The notes beneath the pieces are model-generated. The model was not told where the DNA came from and ran no database searches. It saw only the letters and a program-made list of their open reading frames with translations. Shown piece by piece: positions 52,001-64,000 of a stretch of DNA of 64,000 nt. Both the position numbers and the translations under genes were made by a program. The stretch comes from Augochlora pura (lineage: Eukaryota > Arthropoda > Insecta > Hymenoptera > Halictidae): positions 11,594,001-11,658,000 of the forward strand of contig NC_135772.1 of NCBI RefSeq assembly GCF_028453695.1, in the 5' to 3' direction. Positions within the stretch are counted from its first letter, which is position 1. Every line of letters starts with the position of its first letter.

Positions 52001-55000
52001 GACACCAATACAATTAATTTCTCCATTTAATTATTGTGATACAAGGTTATTAAAATGTAAAAAGCTAAAAATGTAATGAAAGAATATTCAAATTCCAAAG
52101 ATTCTCTAACCCTCTTGCATCTCCTAGATGTTAACGAATATTTCAACAGATTGCAACAAAAATTAATTACAAAGTTTGATCATGAAAATTCTGTCAGGTA
52201 TTATGTATACTACAAACGCGGCACTGAAAGTGTTGAAAGATTAGAATTAAGAAGTTGCACATTGACAAAGAGGGTATGTGCTCTACGCTACCTGAAGCGC
52301 ATCCGAGCACAAAAGTGCACAGGCGGGGTCAGGTGTCGCGAGCGAAGTGCCCATCTTACGCATGTGTCACCTCGTTAGTTAACTTGTCATCTGTGCGCAA
52401 CGCTGTCACCGACAACCGAAGGGAGCATAAAGTATGCGAAGGTAATCATGCGGGCCAGCACGGTGCCGACAATCGATTCCGCAGAGCCAACAATCGAGTC
52501 CTAATGACCAGCGAGCTGCGGGTGTTTATCCGGTATTGTCATTAGCCTCGGACATCTTGCCCGATCTCCCAACAATGAAGCCATCCCGGCAGACTCGTCG
52601 AACTAATGCCATCGTTACTAGTCGTTCGACCAACAAAAGGCAGCAGTCCGTGGCGTTTTATAGCGATTCGGTTACACAGACTATGAAACCTCGGGGTCCA
52701 TTAAATGTAATCCTGGAGGAGAGAATTGCGGCACGAGTAAGTCGAGCCGAAAATTTCGGAAGCTCGATGGCCCGCGGTGAGCCACACCTGAACCGGTCGA
52801 TCAGGTTTACAACGACTTTCGGGGCGAGTTAAAGAGCTAAAGTTAACGATTTACTAAATTTCGGTTAATGGAAGTTTGTGTGGTTACCTGCGGCACAATA
52901 TGACCCTGAATGTAACGGGATCAGGAAAACGGAAATGGGAGCGCAGCGAAATGACAGCAGTCGATTACCACCGGCATCTTTCGAGGAGAACATGGGATTC
53001 CGGGGAACCGCTAGATGTAAGAAAGCTCTCCAGGAAATGAGGTAAATTCGTTTAAATAGTACCGTCTGTGTAATTTCTACTGCTGAACATTGTGGAACGA
53101 ATGAGTATTCCAAGTGGAAAAGATTCACGGATGATTCTACAATAAGAACACTCGCGTATGTTTTTGAGAAGTTTCATTTTGAAAAACAGATTTTCTTTTT
53201 TAAGAATTCCTTCAGCTTTAATCCTAGAAGAATGATTTTTATAATAATACAGAAAGTAGAACGTGTTTAAAAAATATCTTCGCGTTCCTCTTACGTAAAT
53301 TGTTGAAAAATTCGTCAAGAAAATACAGTTTCAGTTTTTACTTCGTTTCACCATTGTTATGGCCTGTGTTTGCGCGTGGTGTGCCGGCTAATTTGCCTGA
53401 AGGATTTCCTTTGACAATAAAGGGTTTACTAACGAGGAACAATAGAATAGGTTGACCCATTTGTAATGGTGGATTTCGCCAATGGTGGCTCGTACACCTA
53501 CGAAACAATGCTTGCTGAAATCATTTCGAAGTCTGATTGTAACAACATTACAAATAAAGTAGATCATTTTGAAGTTATATTTTATGAGGTTATGAATGCG
53601 GCGCGATCTTATGGTGAAAGAATTGTAAAGAAATAAATATTTTAATTACATGTAGATACGCGAACATACGAATTTATTGAAACTATTCCGTTATCTAGCT
53701 TCACTGTAAGAAGTCATAAACAAACTGTAGATTTTTATTGGAATTCTTATCTTTAACAAGAAATGAAACTGATGTATCTTGACCTCCGATGTTAAAGCTA
53801 GGCAAAAGAGTCTTGTGTCTGAACGCCAATAAAATTGAGGTTCTTATTTTCAAACTTTCTTGCAATGGAAATTTTAATTAACTACGATTGCATTTAACGG
53901 TAAATATTTATTTAATTTCCCTTCGTTTGGATTTGTGTAAAAAATATGATATATAACACATAACATACCGTAATTCTTCAAATTAGTTTTCCAATTCTTT
54001 TCTGATAAATTTTATCTCGTCTTCGTTCAATCCATATATAATAGAACACCGTGTAATCATAAATCAATTCCTCATTTATCCCCCACTGGTTATTAAATCT
54101 CGATACGAAAAACGGAATACAGTTTTGAAAGACACAACGTGTGAATACATATTGTACAAGTACACGCGCGACGTTCATCAGCGGCAAATTGACACGACCG
54201 AAGCACTCGTTCCCGGATTTGCCGGAAAATGTAACCGGAGAATTATTGAGGAAGCAAAGTACTTAGTCGGGTTTCACATATACGGTGAGAGGGCCGTGTG
54301 GTAAAAAATGGACCACGATAAAAAATGAAATTCCCCGTTTGCAGAATCGTGATCACTATTCACTGCTCAGCAGTCCCTTCCACGAAATTAATTATCAGGC
54401 AGCGTTCCAGCAGAGGAACGTCCCTCCCCGAGACCTGGCCGCGATAATTGTAATTTACGAGAGGCGGACGGTGTATTAGCAGGACAAGTCGAGAAAACCC
54501 GGTGGCGGAAAACGCGGGGGTTGGAAAGAGGACGACGGCAGCCCCCTGAAACCATAAGCCAGCCTCGACGAGAGATACGCAGGGGGGTCAACGTTCCCGA
54601 TTCGCGACTGGCAAAGATCCAATCTTATCCAGCGTGCGCGATGTATCTTCCGGGAAATATTTACCGTTTCCTGTTGGCCTTTCAGACGCGGCTAGAAGGG
54701 AAGGACACTGATCGAGCGTCAAACTGCAACGTGTCTCGATACTTGCGGCCGCTTTTTACCGCTCCGCTCGCATCCGTCCACACAATATATGAACATGTAG
54801 AGATCGAACAGTCTCCGCAATGAAGCGGATATTTCGGAGCGCTCTCCGTCACACTGTTTCATCGATCCATCCGCGCTCGATGAAAGGGCCGTCAGATACG
54901 ACCCTTTTACATCTCATGCGGTTCTAAAAGTTCAATTTACTGAGCGCACTAATGAAGCCCAGAAATTCGATGGTGATCGAATTATATTAACTCCGAGTCG

Positions 55001-58000
55001 AAATAAAGTACAGAGAATACTCGATTGTTACTAATAGCTCCATATTCGTGAAGTATCGAGAACGTTGCGTGCAACACGAGAATGGTTTTCAAACGTAAAA
55101 ATGGAAACAGAAAAATTCTTCCCGTTATCTCGTCTGTGGTAGCAGATTACAGTACCGTCGTTTATCGGTGCGCTTCGACGAATACAATATACTTTATCTT
55201 CTTTTCCTAAACCGTAAAGCCAGTTACGTAATATATTTTTCTATATAAACTCAACGTTGAGCTCGTTTGTAAAACCATATCTCTCGCAAACGTGTTGTGT
55301 TTGAAAGATTTCTTCAAATCAGCTAGCAACGTATTTATTTTCGAAGTAATAAGCAATGCTTCAAGTAAAATCTAAAATGATATAACGTTGGAAATAATTA
55401 TGGAATTTAAATAAAATTTAGTAGAAGATTCATATAGACTCCGTGACACTCTTAATCTTGAAAGTATCATAATTTCTGTCGGTCTTGTTATTTCCTTTCA
55501 ACAGCAGAATGTAAAGGGTTAAAAATCATGTGAATAATTTTTATAAAAGTAAGAGGAAACGTGTAGGATTAATAAATGTCATTCCATATTGACAAGATGA
55601 TTGGTTGCGACTACTCATAAATATTGCACTAAAATTGCGTAATTCTAAATATTGTGGTGTTAACAATTTGAATAGCATGGATATCGTCGTCGCGTGAATC
55701 CTGAAGGAAGTATCGTTTTTATTCCGAAATGACAAACGTATAATTTATGCAATTGAGCTATACGCATCTGTTTCACGGTGGTCAGTAATTGTGGCCTATG
55801 CCAGCCGTTCCAGTAACAAGATGTTCAATGGAACTTTCATTATCAACTGCAAATGTACAGCAGATGGTCGCATTAATTGATGAATAGTTCCGCCGCAATA
55901 GCTGCTATTCCGTAGGGACATTCCTCTAATGCTTCTATCGATTCTTGGGACCGCAACAGTTAAATAGGAATCCAATTAGGCCCGCGCGTCAATAAACAAC
56001 TAACGTCGTCCACCCTAACCGTACTTGCAACACTCTGATTCTAATTTTTTTTTCTCATACCTTTCCGCAAAACAAAAGTAAAATCAACTAATCGCGAATC
56101 TATCGAAACTCTATTTTCTCCATATATTTACTCAATAACAAGTGTAATAACAAGTTCGGTGATACGGAACCTTTATGGTATGGGTAATGGGTACTTCATA
56201 CTGTTATGAAATCGGAAGTATGCCTTTCATTCGAAGCTCAATAAAAACGCCAAACGGATCCTATATCAAACTTTTGGGGGGTCGTTTCAAGCGGGATAGT
56301 TTCGATCGTCAAATCCATGATCGATCCAATCGCTAAAAAATTTTCAAATGTCTACAGAATGTTATTACACGGAGCTTCCAATTTGATACGATACGCAAAC
56401 TTATTCTGGAATAACAGAAAATTAGATATGAACTGCGAAAATGGACAAATAATGCGGACGAAACGTATTTGAGTTCATATCATGCCGGATCTATTGGAAA
56501 TTGATGAAAATCGAAAATTTCGTGTTATCAAATTGTCTCTAATATGCTTCGGTGTATTTGTATTACGTATTATTCGTTACATTTTATTCTAGGGGAAATT
56601 CTGTTTAAATTCTGTGAAAATAACAAGCAAACCGAATGTCATATTATGAATCACTTTTGATCTATTTACAATAATCTTTTCTTTCTTTACGATCGGGTAT
56701 ACGACCGTGACGAACGTGTTAAAATTGCTAAAAAATTAAGGCCACCCACGTTTGTTTTCTTCGATTACTGTTTCTTTGACAAACAGTTAATAAGTAATAT
56801 TATTGAATCAGAATGAAGCTAAATCATGCAAAGACAGGTCTTTGATTTTATACTACGATAATGTAGCATAGGTTTGTCGCACAAACTCCACCCCATAGCC
56901 CAAATTACCACTCTGGGAAGGCATTTTGAGTCAATTGAAGCTATAAAATAGAATCCGCGGAACGAGTTGGAGGTTCTACGTTCTTCAGCGTTTGAAAAAT
57001 GTTTCGTACACTACGTGAAATGTCGACATACGTGTATTGTTTCGGATAGGGCTTATTTTCAAGGCAGCGAAATGAACTTCGGTGGAAAGGTAAGTAATCC
57101 GTGGCTTGTTTACAAACTCCGGGCACTAGTTTTGCAGTATGTACATCTCGCGAAGAAGTCGAAAAGTTGTACGAAATTGAACATGCAGGCAGGCGTAACC
57201 CCTTAAAGAGAGTCAAATGCGGTATCGGAAACGTAGGTCGTCAACTTTTCACAGGCCAATCGTAGGGGATATTTAGCTGGAACAGAGCAATAGGTAGAAA
57301 TCCGAGGAGTTCAGGGATAGTTGGCTGAAGCCCTCGAGGGTAATCGCATTAAAGCTCTCGTGTATGGCTCTCATTACGTCCCCGCCGACACTCCATCATC
57401 CCTTTTGTCGTGCCGGACGAAGGGGTTGAAACGGAGCTTCTCCGGTGTTCACTGACTCTTCAGCCGGTGCCGTCCGTTCCCGCGTTGTTCTGCGGTGTTT
57501 TTCGTCGGCTCGGCTCCCTCATGATTGCAGAGGAGGAAACGCGACACGGAAACGAATGAACGGAAGCTGAACACAGGATGAAGCATAACGTTCCCGTGTT
57601 GCCGTAACCGCACTTTAGGGAACAATGCTTTTCCCCACGCGATGACCGAGAGATTCCGAGCGTTCTGTTACGCAAGTGCTCTTTCGCGTTTCTTACCCGG
57701 CTGCGGGAACTTCGACTGTAGACCGGTCGATTATTCGAGAGCGGGGAAAGTTTATCGTCGTGTTGATGCCACGAGGAGAATCGAATTTTTTCCCCCGTTC
57801 AAGATGTTAGGTACACGGACCACGACATTTAAAAGTTCCACGCTTCCTAATCTCGATTTTCCCCTATCATTCTTCCATCTCAACTATTAACTTTGCCCAT
57901 TAAGTCCCATTAATTATTCAGTCGATCGCTTCACTTGTTACCATCAGTTTCTATGCTGCATACTCCTTTTATACGCGTAACTTCATCGATTCTATAATAC

Positions 58001-61000
58001 TACGCTGCCATTGGAAAGTTTTTAATTGGTACTGAATTGTGGCATTGTCTTCATGTCTAAATCGATGGACCAAACTATGAGGGCTTAATATATCGTTTTC
58101 CCACGAAGTAAAACTCTGTCAGGTAACTTCAGAAATGAAGCGAACGACATTTGGAATTCACAAATGGATTGGAAACAAAAGAATCCCATTTTGGTAAAAT
58201 TCTACGGCGCCAGATGGAAATATCGCGCCATACGATATCTCTAGACAATTGATGTCAATAATGAAAAAACCTTCTCCTAATTTATATTATGTCTATCATT
58301 CGATAAGATAGAACGATTACTAATTTTATAACGACTTTATACAATTAACAACGTATTATTTTTGTGCATATTCAACATTCGTTCCATTTGTCGTTATATC
58401 GGTTACAAATAATTCATCTCTAAATAGCGTTAAATATAAATATATGGATCAAATTCGGTTGTATTTTCAGACCATGTCCCCTCGGGTTTACTATACATAA
58501 TGCCATTATCTAGACAATTATTGAACCGTTCTAATTTTGTGCATAACGGGAATATATGCTTACAATTTCTGAAATAAGAAATAATACTATAATAATAATC
58601 TTAATAGACGTTCTCAAAGAGTTAGTAGCATAATAATTGTAGAAGAAGTAGCTGCTACTAACTATATTATAAATATTAAATTCTAATAGCTACGTTTTTT
58701 CGAATTTGCAAATTTCTCAATCTATAAATCCTATAAAAATCAATTGAAAAGCGCAAATTCTTCGTTGAACGATCATTTATACCAGGAATTTTTAGTGATC
58801 GTTCCAGATCTAATGGATCGAGCACATCGTCAAACTCCATATCGCAGGCGGCATAAAGATTTCGCGGGTCCTGACCGGCGCGGCGTGATGCACTACGAAT
58901 CCCCCATAATGCTCTTATCTGTCGGTGGATTAACGAGCCGTCGCGCGTCGGTATTCGCGGCGTCGCGTTGCGGAGAAATCGATCTATGCAACGGTACGTC
59001 GCCCACACAACCTCTCCTCCCGTTATTATCACCGTTAACACGCTGATAAGCAATGCGGCGGCGAGCACTTCTCCACCGCATCGCTCCTCGAGAAGTTAGG
59101 TAATGACCCGGCGGATTGACTTCGGACAATGACAACTATTTCCTGGATGGTACGGGCTCTTACACGGCGCCCCGCCAGAAAATTCTGATAAGGAGACATT
59201 AAACGCGTCGACAATGTGAATAGAACATAATTTCGGGAGCGGATCACCGTTCAGGTTAGTTTTCAACGATAGGTTTCGTGACTCGACAGTCAAAGATGAT
59301 CATTGAATAGAAAGCGTGTTGATCATGCAAATTTTTGGCTGTCGAATATTGTTTAAAGATTTGCAGTTAAATTGCATTTACCAACGATTTTCGAATAAAT
59401 TTACTGTGTTTTGGAATTTTGCATTTTAGAGACAGTAAAATAGATGGGGCACAGTGTAACTTCGAGGAAAAAATGTCATTCGCATAACAGAGACGAAACC
59501 TTTGTAAGGTGAACATTATAAACTGACCTGATAATTAAACACAATAGAATTTCGATTAATAGAACCTTCGATTAACAATTAACAATCATACAAGTACATG
59601 AGAATATTCTGCATAGGCAACACTATTTACTACGAAAATCGATAAACATTTAATCTGACACAAAGTCAATATTCTATTATCTGAATATCTATTATGAAAG
59701 ATGCATTGTGTAATATTAAATAAAGCATGATCAAATAATTTTCGACAAACCATCTCACAAATAAATTCCACCAGAAGCTACGCATTACAGTTCGATTCAT
59801 TTATGTGACGAACTGTCAATTGTGTTCAAAATAAAAGATCTTTATTCGGAATTTAACACAATATTTACTATCAGTAAACGTTCTACTGATGAAATAAACG
59901 TTCTTTGAAAACTGTAGCAAATGTTCGACGAATCTCAACTTTCCAATTGAAAATATTCTGTTATTCATTCGAGTTTTGATAAAAGTCAATTGAATAAAAA
60001 TTCATGACCGTTCCATTTCGCGTGCTAGAAGCGTATGCTACAACGCCGGCGGAAACAGATAACAGGGGGAAAAAAAGGTTGGAAAATAAAGATACAGGGA
60101 ACCCATAAAACAACAACCGTGAAACCGTTCTGCGCGCGTTGCCGTCGCGTCGGTTGCATTAAATATTAAACGCGCCAGCATATTTCATAGACAAATATTT
60201 CTCGCACTCGGGTAGTATGGGGAGCATTAAAGGAATCCGGGCCTGTGGTGGAGGAACTTTACGACAGGATTACTGGATAACACCGCGCCGCGCGTATTTT
60301 AAAAGATCCAGATGAGTTAAGAAAGGTTTAATCTCCTTTCTATTGCTACCTACGTTTTCGGCCGAGATTTATCTTTTCAATTCCCGAGTTATCTCTCCTT
60401 TCGCTAAACTTTTTTGTGAAACATAATTAAAATATCTGTTTATTGTCTAAGTATACGCTACATATAATTACAAGAAGACACGATTGAAAGCGTAGTTTAA
60501 ATATTTATTGTTGAAAAGAATGTTTACAGTACCAATGCTAATAGAACACACGCTGTGTGAAATTAAATTCAAGAGCACTTGTTCTTTAATTTAGAAATGC
60601 CTATTTATACAGATTTGTATTGGGATATATAGGTACTTGCATGACGAAAAGTTTATTTTGTTTAACTGCTAGATGGTGTTCGTAATAGTATTTCAAAATA
60701 CGTTCCATATTACAAACGTTGTAAGAGTGGAGCCGTTACCAGCGTTGTTCGTAGTTTCTACTTATCATTCGGTGTTACATCTTAAATTGACATTCAGGAT
60801 TTACTATTTATACTAAGGACAATCTACTGACTTTCAAGAAGCTTTTCATAAAACGTGTTGTAGAGACTAGCACAACGACAATTGTCTCAAACGTATAACA
60901 GACAATACCCTCTTCTTGCTGTGTGCCGTCTGCTTCTAATTCCTATGTATACTAAGCGGCGCAAATGCGATAGCGCTGTCTGTCGTATTGGTCCTGCGGT

Positions 61001-61269
61001 TATGTTTGTGAAAGGGTTCTATTAGGAATCCGACAATGCGACGGTGGATGTTTCAAAGGGTAGATAGCGGGAGAAGCTCAGGTTGAATAACACGTCAAGC
61101 CAAAGTGAATTAGAGCTGTTGATAACCTTGACAAACATATTTAGCTGTCCACCGCGGTACTCGGGCGATATCGCCTAAGGTATTATTGCGGGGTAGAGGG
61201 AGAAAAAAATTAGGCCAGCTGCATACGAAAGAACGCACATCGTGATACACTCGTGATAAATACTGAATG
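46042..61269. other. Long stretch with no recognised gene or element
   Basis: AT-rich background with GC/CpG-rich islands at about 47400-48010, 49300-49600, 52250-52830, 54190-54850, 57340-57800, 58800-59250 and 60010-60290. Frames of 100-156 codons inside these islands are open on both strands simultaneously and mostly lack ATG starts. This points to composition and not to coding. No tRNA, miRNA or transposon ends recognised. Confidence 0.45.
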
Positions 61270-61271
61270 TA

Positions 61272-62182
61272 CAGTCAGTCCCATAAATATTCGTACCCTC
61301 CTCATTGCTTACAAGAGAAATCTGTTGAAATCAAGGGATGAAATCGTGCGATGCACGTAAAATTTTGCAATAAACTTTTTATTATCTTATTTAATATTTT
61401 TAGATGTGAGGGAAAAGGAAAAGTTTGAAGAAAGTCTAATACAGAACTAGAATTAAAAAATTTTCAACCAACTGTAAAGTACAGCGGAGGCTCCGTGATG
61501 GTGTGGAGCTGTATGGCGGTATCCGGAATGGGCAAACTTGTGTTTATCGATGGAATTTTGGATAAGATAAAGTATAAAAAATATTCGAAGAAAATCTGCA
61601 CTCAAGTGCGATTAAGCTTGGTCTGGAAGATGACTACTATTTTCAACACGACAACGACCCGAAGCATACTGCTCAGATTGTTCGTGTGTGGATACTTTAC
61701 CACGTTCCCCATTTTTTACATACACCTCCTCAGAATTACTCCTCAAATTTATGGGCGGAAATAGATAAAAGACTGCACGAGCATGAAATTTTCAATAAAC
61801 AAATGCTAAAAAACAAAATTTTGGAAGTTTGGAATAGTATTGAAAAAGTATGCCAAATCGATTGAACGATATAATAAGGCATAAAGGTGGACCCACTAAA
61901 TTCTAGAAAATTAATATAAAGTAAAACAGCTACTCTAATATGCGATTTTTCGACAAAATCTACACTGGTACGAATACTTTTGTGGACTGTTATTACGTAC
62001 TACGAGGAGTAACATCAATATATTTTTGTTATTAGTTAATCAATTTTGTTATAATTTGGTATAAATAAACTTTATACATGTTTTCATTCATAATGAAACG
62101 TTTATTGCAAAATCTGAAATGCGTCCCTTGATTTCAACTCTCTTATAAGCAATGAGGGTACGAATACTTATGGGACTGACTG
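61272..62182 (+). mobile_element. Defective Tc1-like DNA transposon with long inverted ends
   Basis: The element starts CAGTCAGTCCCATAA and ends with the reverse complement TTATGGGACTGACTG. It is flanked on both sides by TA (61270-61271 and 62183-62184), the target duplication of the Tc1/mariner superfamily. Homology between the ends extends inward with small indels to about 61375 on the left and 62098 on the right; both reach a TTTTGCAATAAA block in inverted orientation. At 911 bp it is shorter than an autonomous Tc1-like element (about 1.3-1.6 kb). Only about 80 bp separates the left end from the middle of the transposase, so the missing part is the 5' two thirds of the gene. It cannot make its own transposase but keeps the ends needed to be moved in trans. 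Confidence 0.93.
61456..61906 (+). pseudogene. Tc1-like transposase remnant (C-terminal part of the DDE domain, frameshifted)
   Basis: The first segment (about 61456-61590) reads FQPTVKYSGGSVMVW followed by GKLVFIDGILDKIKY, the central block of Tc1 transposases. Reading then shifts frame near 61590-61600. It continues with YYFQHDNDPKHTAQ, which holds the second catalytic Asp, and NLWAEID, which holds the catalytic Glu, interrupted just before by a small in-frame loss within the usual SPDLNPIENLW motif. A second shift near 61860 follows a TGA and restores the family's C-terminus (HKGGPTKF then TAG at 61904-61906). The helix-turn-helix DNA-binding domain and the first catalytic Asp are deleted. 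With at least two frame changes and a large deletion it is clearly inactive. Confidence 0.9.
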
Positions 62183-62184
62183 TA

Positions 62185-64000
62185 CATACAGTACTGAGTC
62201 CCTTATCCATCGATAGAACGTTTCGATATAACAAAATTTGTGTTGAATCTACATTTTTCGAATTTGAATATTTTGAAAAATCTAATTAAACCAATGTTCA
62301 AATTTTCGCAAAAAGAAGAAGAAAATATCCGGAAAGAATAGCTAGGAAAACGTTTCCGTAAATAAATGTAAATAAAACATCCTGTATACATCAATAGAAG
62401 CGAGCCCACAATGATTCTCGTGAGATCAAATATTGCTACACTAATTTCATTCATTTCAGATAAAGAAAACATTGAATCAAATTGTTTCATCGACCCAGAA
62501 ACTATTGCCACTTGCTGACAGAGAAATTCTGTTTACGTGGCGTGAAACCGGCAAGCAAATTAAATAGAGCGTCACAAAAACGCCGCCGCACGTAGAAATA
62601 CGAGATGCAATTAGTCGTGACGTTGTCTGCGTCTGTACGCGCCCGTCCGCAAATTGGAAAACGCAATCTTGGTAAGAACATAAACAGAGCTTCGGCGGAA
62701 GTACATAAATTGTCACTCGAGCAGCACAAGGATTCAAAAGCTGCTACTTAGATTTCCGTCCGCGTACTTCTGCTCACGTTATAATTCTCAAACTGGTTTC
62801 ACCTGTACACAGAAGGACGTTTGCCCACGGAAACAAGAAGTCGTTTGAAAGAGGCAACTGTCGTTAGCAGAATGCAACAAACATTTAAAGAGCACCGCGA
62901 AAGAGGAAGATGAATTTTGTAAGTTGCGCCGTACCATATTTTGCGCATACCAAGTTCGTTGACTTTTACGTGACGAAATTTTAGAAACACCTTTGCTCAG
63001 TTTAGTATCGATCATTCACTGATCATGCGCGTCTCTCGATATTGTAAGATTTTAAGGGCGAATGAGTGCGTGTATACGCGTATGTATATGCTTGAGAAAA
63101 TGCAATTATATACGTGGCAGTATGCAAGAAACAAATGAGGTGGACGATGCGCGAATGCGTGCAAAAATGAGAAACAGTCGAATAATGAACGTATAAAAGA
63201 ACAGACGAATTTTCTTTGGCAATTTTACCTCTTCATTAAATTGAAGACTCCATTATTCACCCGATCCTCATCCTACAATACTTTTTTTCGATTTTTAAGC
63301 ATTCGAAGCATAGCACAAAAAGAAATCGTTATCGCATTGTTCCAAATTAAACACGAATACGGAAATCCTCCATCTCGAAATTCCAGAAGCGTTTACTTAA
63401 TTGAACTAACTAATAGCCGGATTAATTTCACTAAGTATGTGCCCAAGTTGTACCAAACACTCTACACTAATACCCTTGATATATACCATACATATACAAA
63501 GAGACGTTTCACTTACAGTTCTGTTTATGAAATAAATTCAGACAAATTACAAATACAGGATCAATGAATACTTTTAAAAGATGCTGTAAATAGATACGAA
63601 GTATTAATAGATTATTTAATTTTTTAAAGAATTTAGTGACGAGAGAAGATTTCGGACGCCACGGTAGAATAACAAGAAATTTCAGGCAAGAGGAAAATTG
63701 AAAAGGAAAAACGAAAGCACTTTGATCACACTCCTACGTCGGCAGACTGTGTTCACATTGCAATCACGAATGGAAGCGTTAGCTTAAAGCGGCATCACGG
63801 TTGGCGAGTCTCGCTGAGAACAAGAGAGATCGATGCACGCGCTGGGAAGTCATTTCCCTCGGTTCTCTGTGTTTTCATCTTTGGCTAGTGGAGAATACCC
63901 TGAGTGGCAGCCGAGTTAGTTCCTGATAATTGCGTTAATTTCCGAGTGTTGGGTGGAGCATGGTGCTTAGAATTCCGATCGCGTAACGTAGAAACCTTAG
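62185..64000. other. Non-coding stretch to the end of the window
   Basis: AT-rich to 62540, mixed afterwards, GC-richer from 63640. No gene recognised. The last 250 bp are purine- and CpG-rich and could belong to a transcribed leader outside the view, but nothing in the sequence decides this. Confidence 0.4.

Noticed and set aside
52217..52232. 16-bp identity with positions 15-30 of the window
   Set aside because: One exact 16-mer match between two places is expected by chance in 64 kb; the similarity does not extend.
52076..52378. 100-codon ATG-started plus-strand frame
   Set aside because: The first half is AT-rich and the second half GC-rich with changed residue use; no domain, and another frame overlaps its second half.
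55501..55525. GTAAAGGGTTAA, resembling the right end of the TTAA MITE family
   Set aside because: No inverted partner starting TTAACCCTTTAC lies within 300 bp upstream.
58676..59068. Minus-strand frame opening with a signal-peptide-like hydrophobic run, considered as the receptor's first exon
   Set aside because: No ATG exists in frame after the upstream stop (the first codon is GTG), and no donor ends the block with the first base of a Gly codon as the receptor exon requires.

Overview
The window is eukaryotic, most likely insect and probably hymenopteran (bee, ant or wasp; I cannot resolve further). It is AT-rich, with islands of GC- and CpG-rich sequence, no bacterial-style gene packing, no run of long ORFs, and several worn-down transposable elements. 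Only one stretch is recognisable as part of a host protein-coding gene: an exon on the minus strand at 30191-30352. It encodes the start of the extracellular amino-terminal domain of a kainate-type ionotropic glutamate receptor and has good splice sites on both sides. No neighbouring exon of that gene could be found by eye. The simplest reading is therefore that most of the window is two very long introns, about 30 kb downstream (1-30190) and up to 33 kb upstream (30353-64000), as is usual for insect neuronal receptor genes. A nested or neighbouring transcript cannot be excluded; a spliced-exon-like block on the plus strand at 22616-22827 is the best candidate.

The rest is mobile-element debris and simple repeats. 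(1) A 5'-truncated I/R1-type non-LTR retrotransposon lies at 11583-12165, with the end of its RNase H domain and a zinc-knuckle tail still in one open frame. (2) A defective Tc1-like element lies at 61272-62182, with TA duplication, about 85-104 bp inverted ends and a frameshifted transposase remnant. (3) A mariner-type MITE with 20-bp ends and TA duplication lies at 7061-7236. (4) Seven short elements are bounded by TTAA, with ends of the type TTAACCCYTTGC, at 7899, 12576, 20620, 24450, 25874, 36268 and 37626; I interpret these as piggyBac-like MITEs. (5) Foldback or inverted-repeat elements lie at 4855-4999, 27006-27118 and 40122-40358, and a single-arm copy of the last family sits at 12827-12945. 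(6) There are two AT-rich minisatellites (17098-17243, 18271-18403), a run of 23 G (42087-42109) and GC-rich simple repeats near 38524 and 44324.

Layout: 1-4.8 kb, no recognised feature; 4.8-8.1 kb, three small DNA elements; 11.6-12.9 kb, a cluster of LINE tail, TTAA MITE and foldback arm; 17-18.4 kb, minisatellites; 20.6-27.1 kb, further MITEs and the candidate plus-strand exon; 30.2 kb, the receptor exon; 36-40.4 kb, two TTAA MITEs, a strong CpG island and a foldback element; 42-46 kb, GC-rich simple repeats and a pre-miRNA-like hairpin; 46-61 kb, nothing recognised beyond GC islands; 61.3-62.2 kb, the Tc1-like element. The genes do not form an operon or pathway. No tRNA, rRNA, CRISPR array or complete gene was recognised. 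All searching was by eye, so small exons may have been missed.
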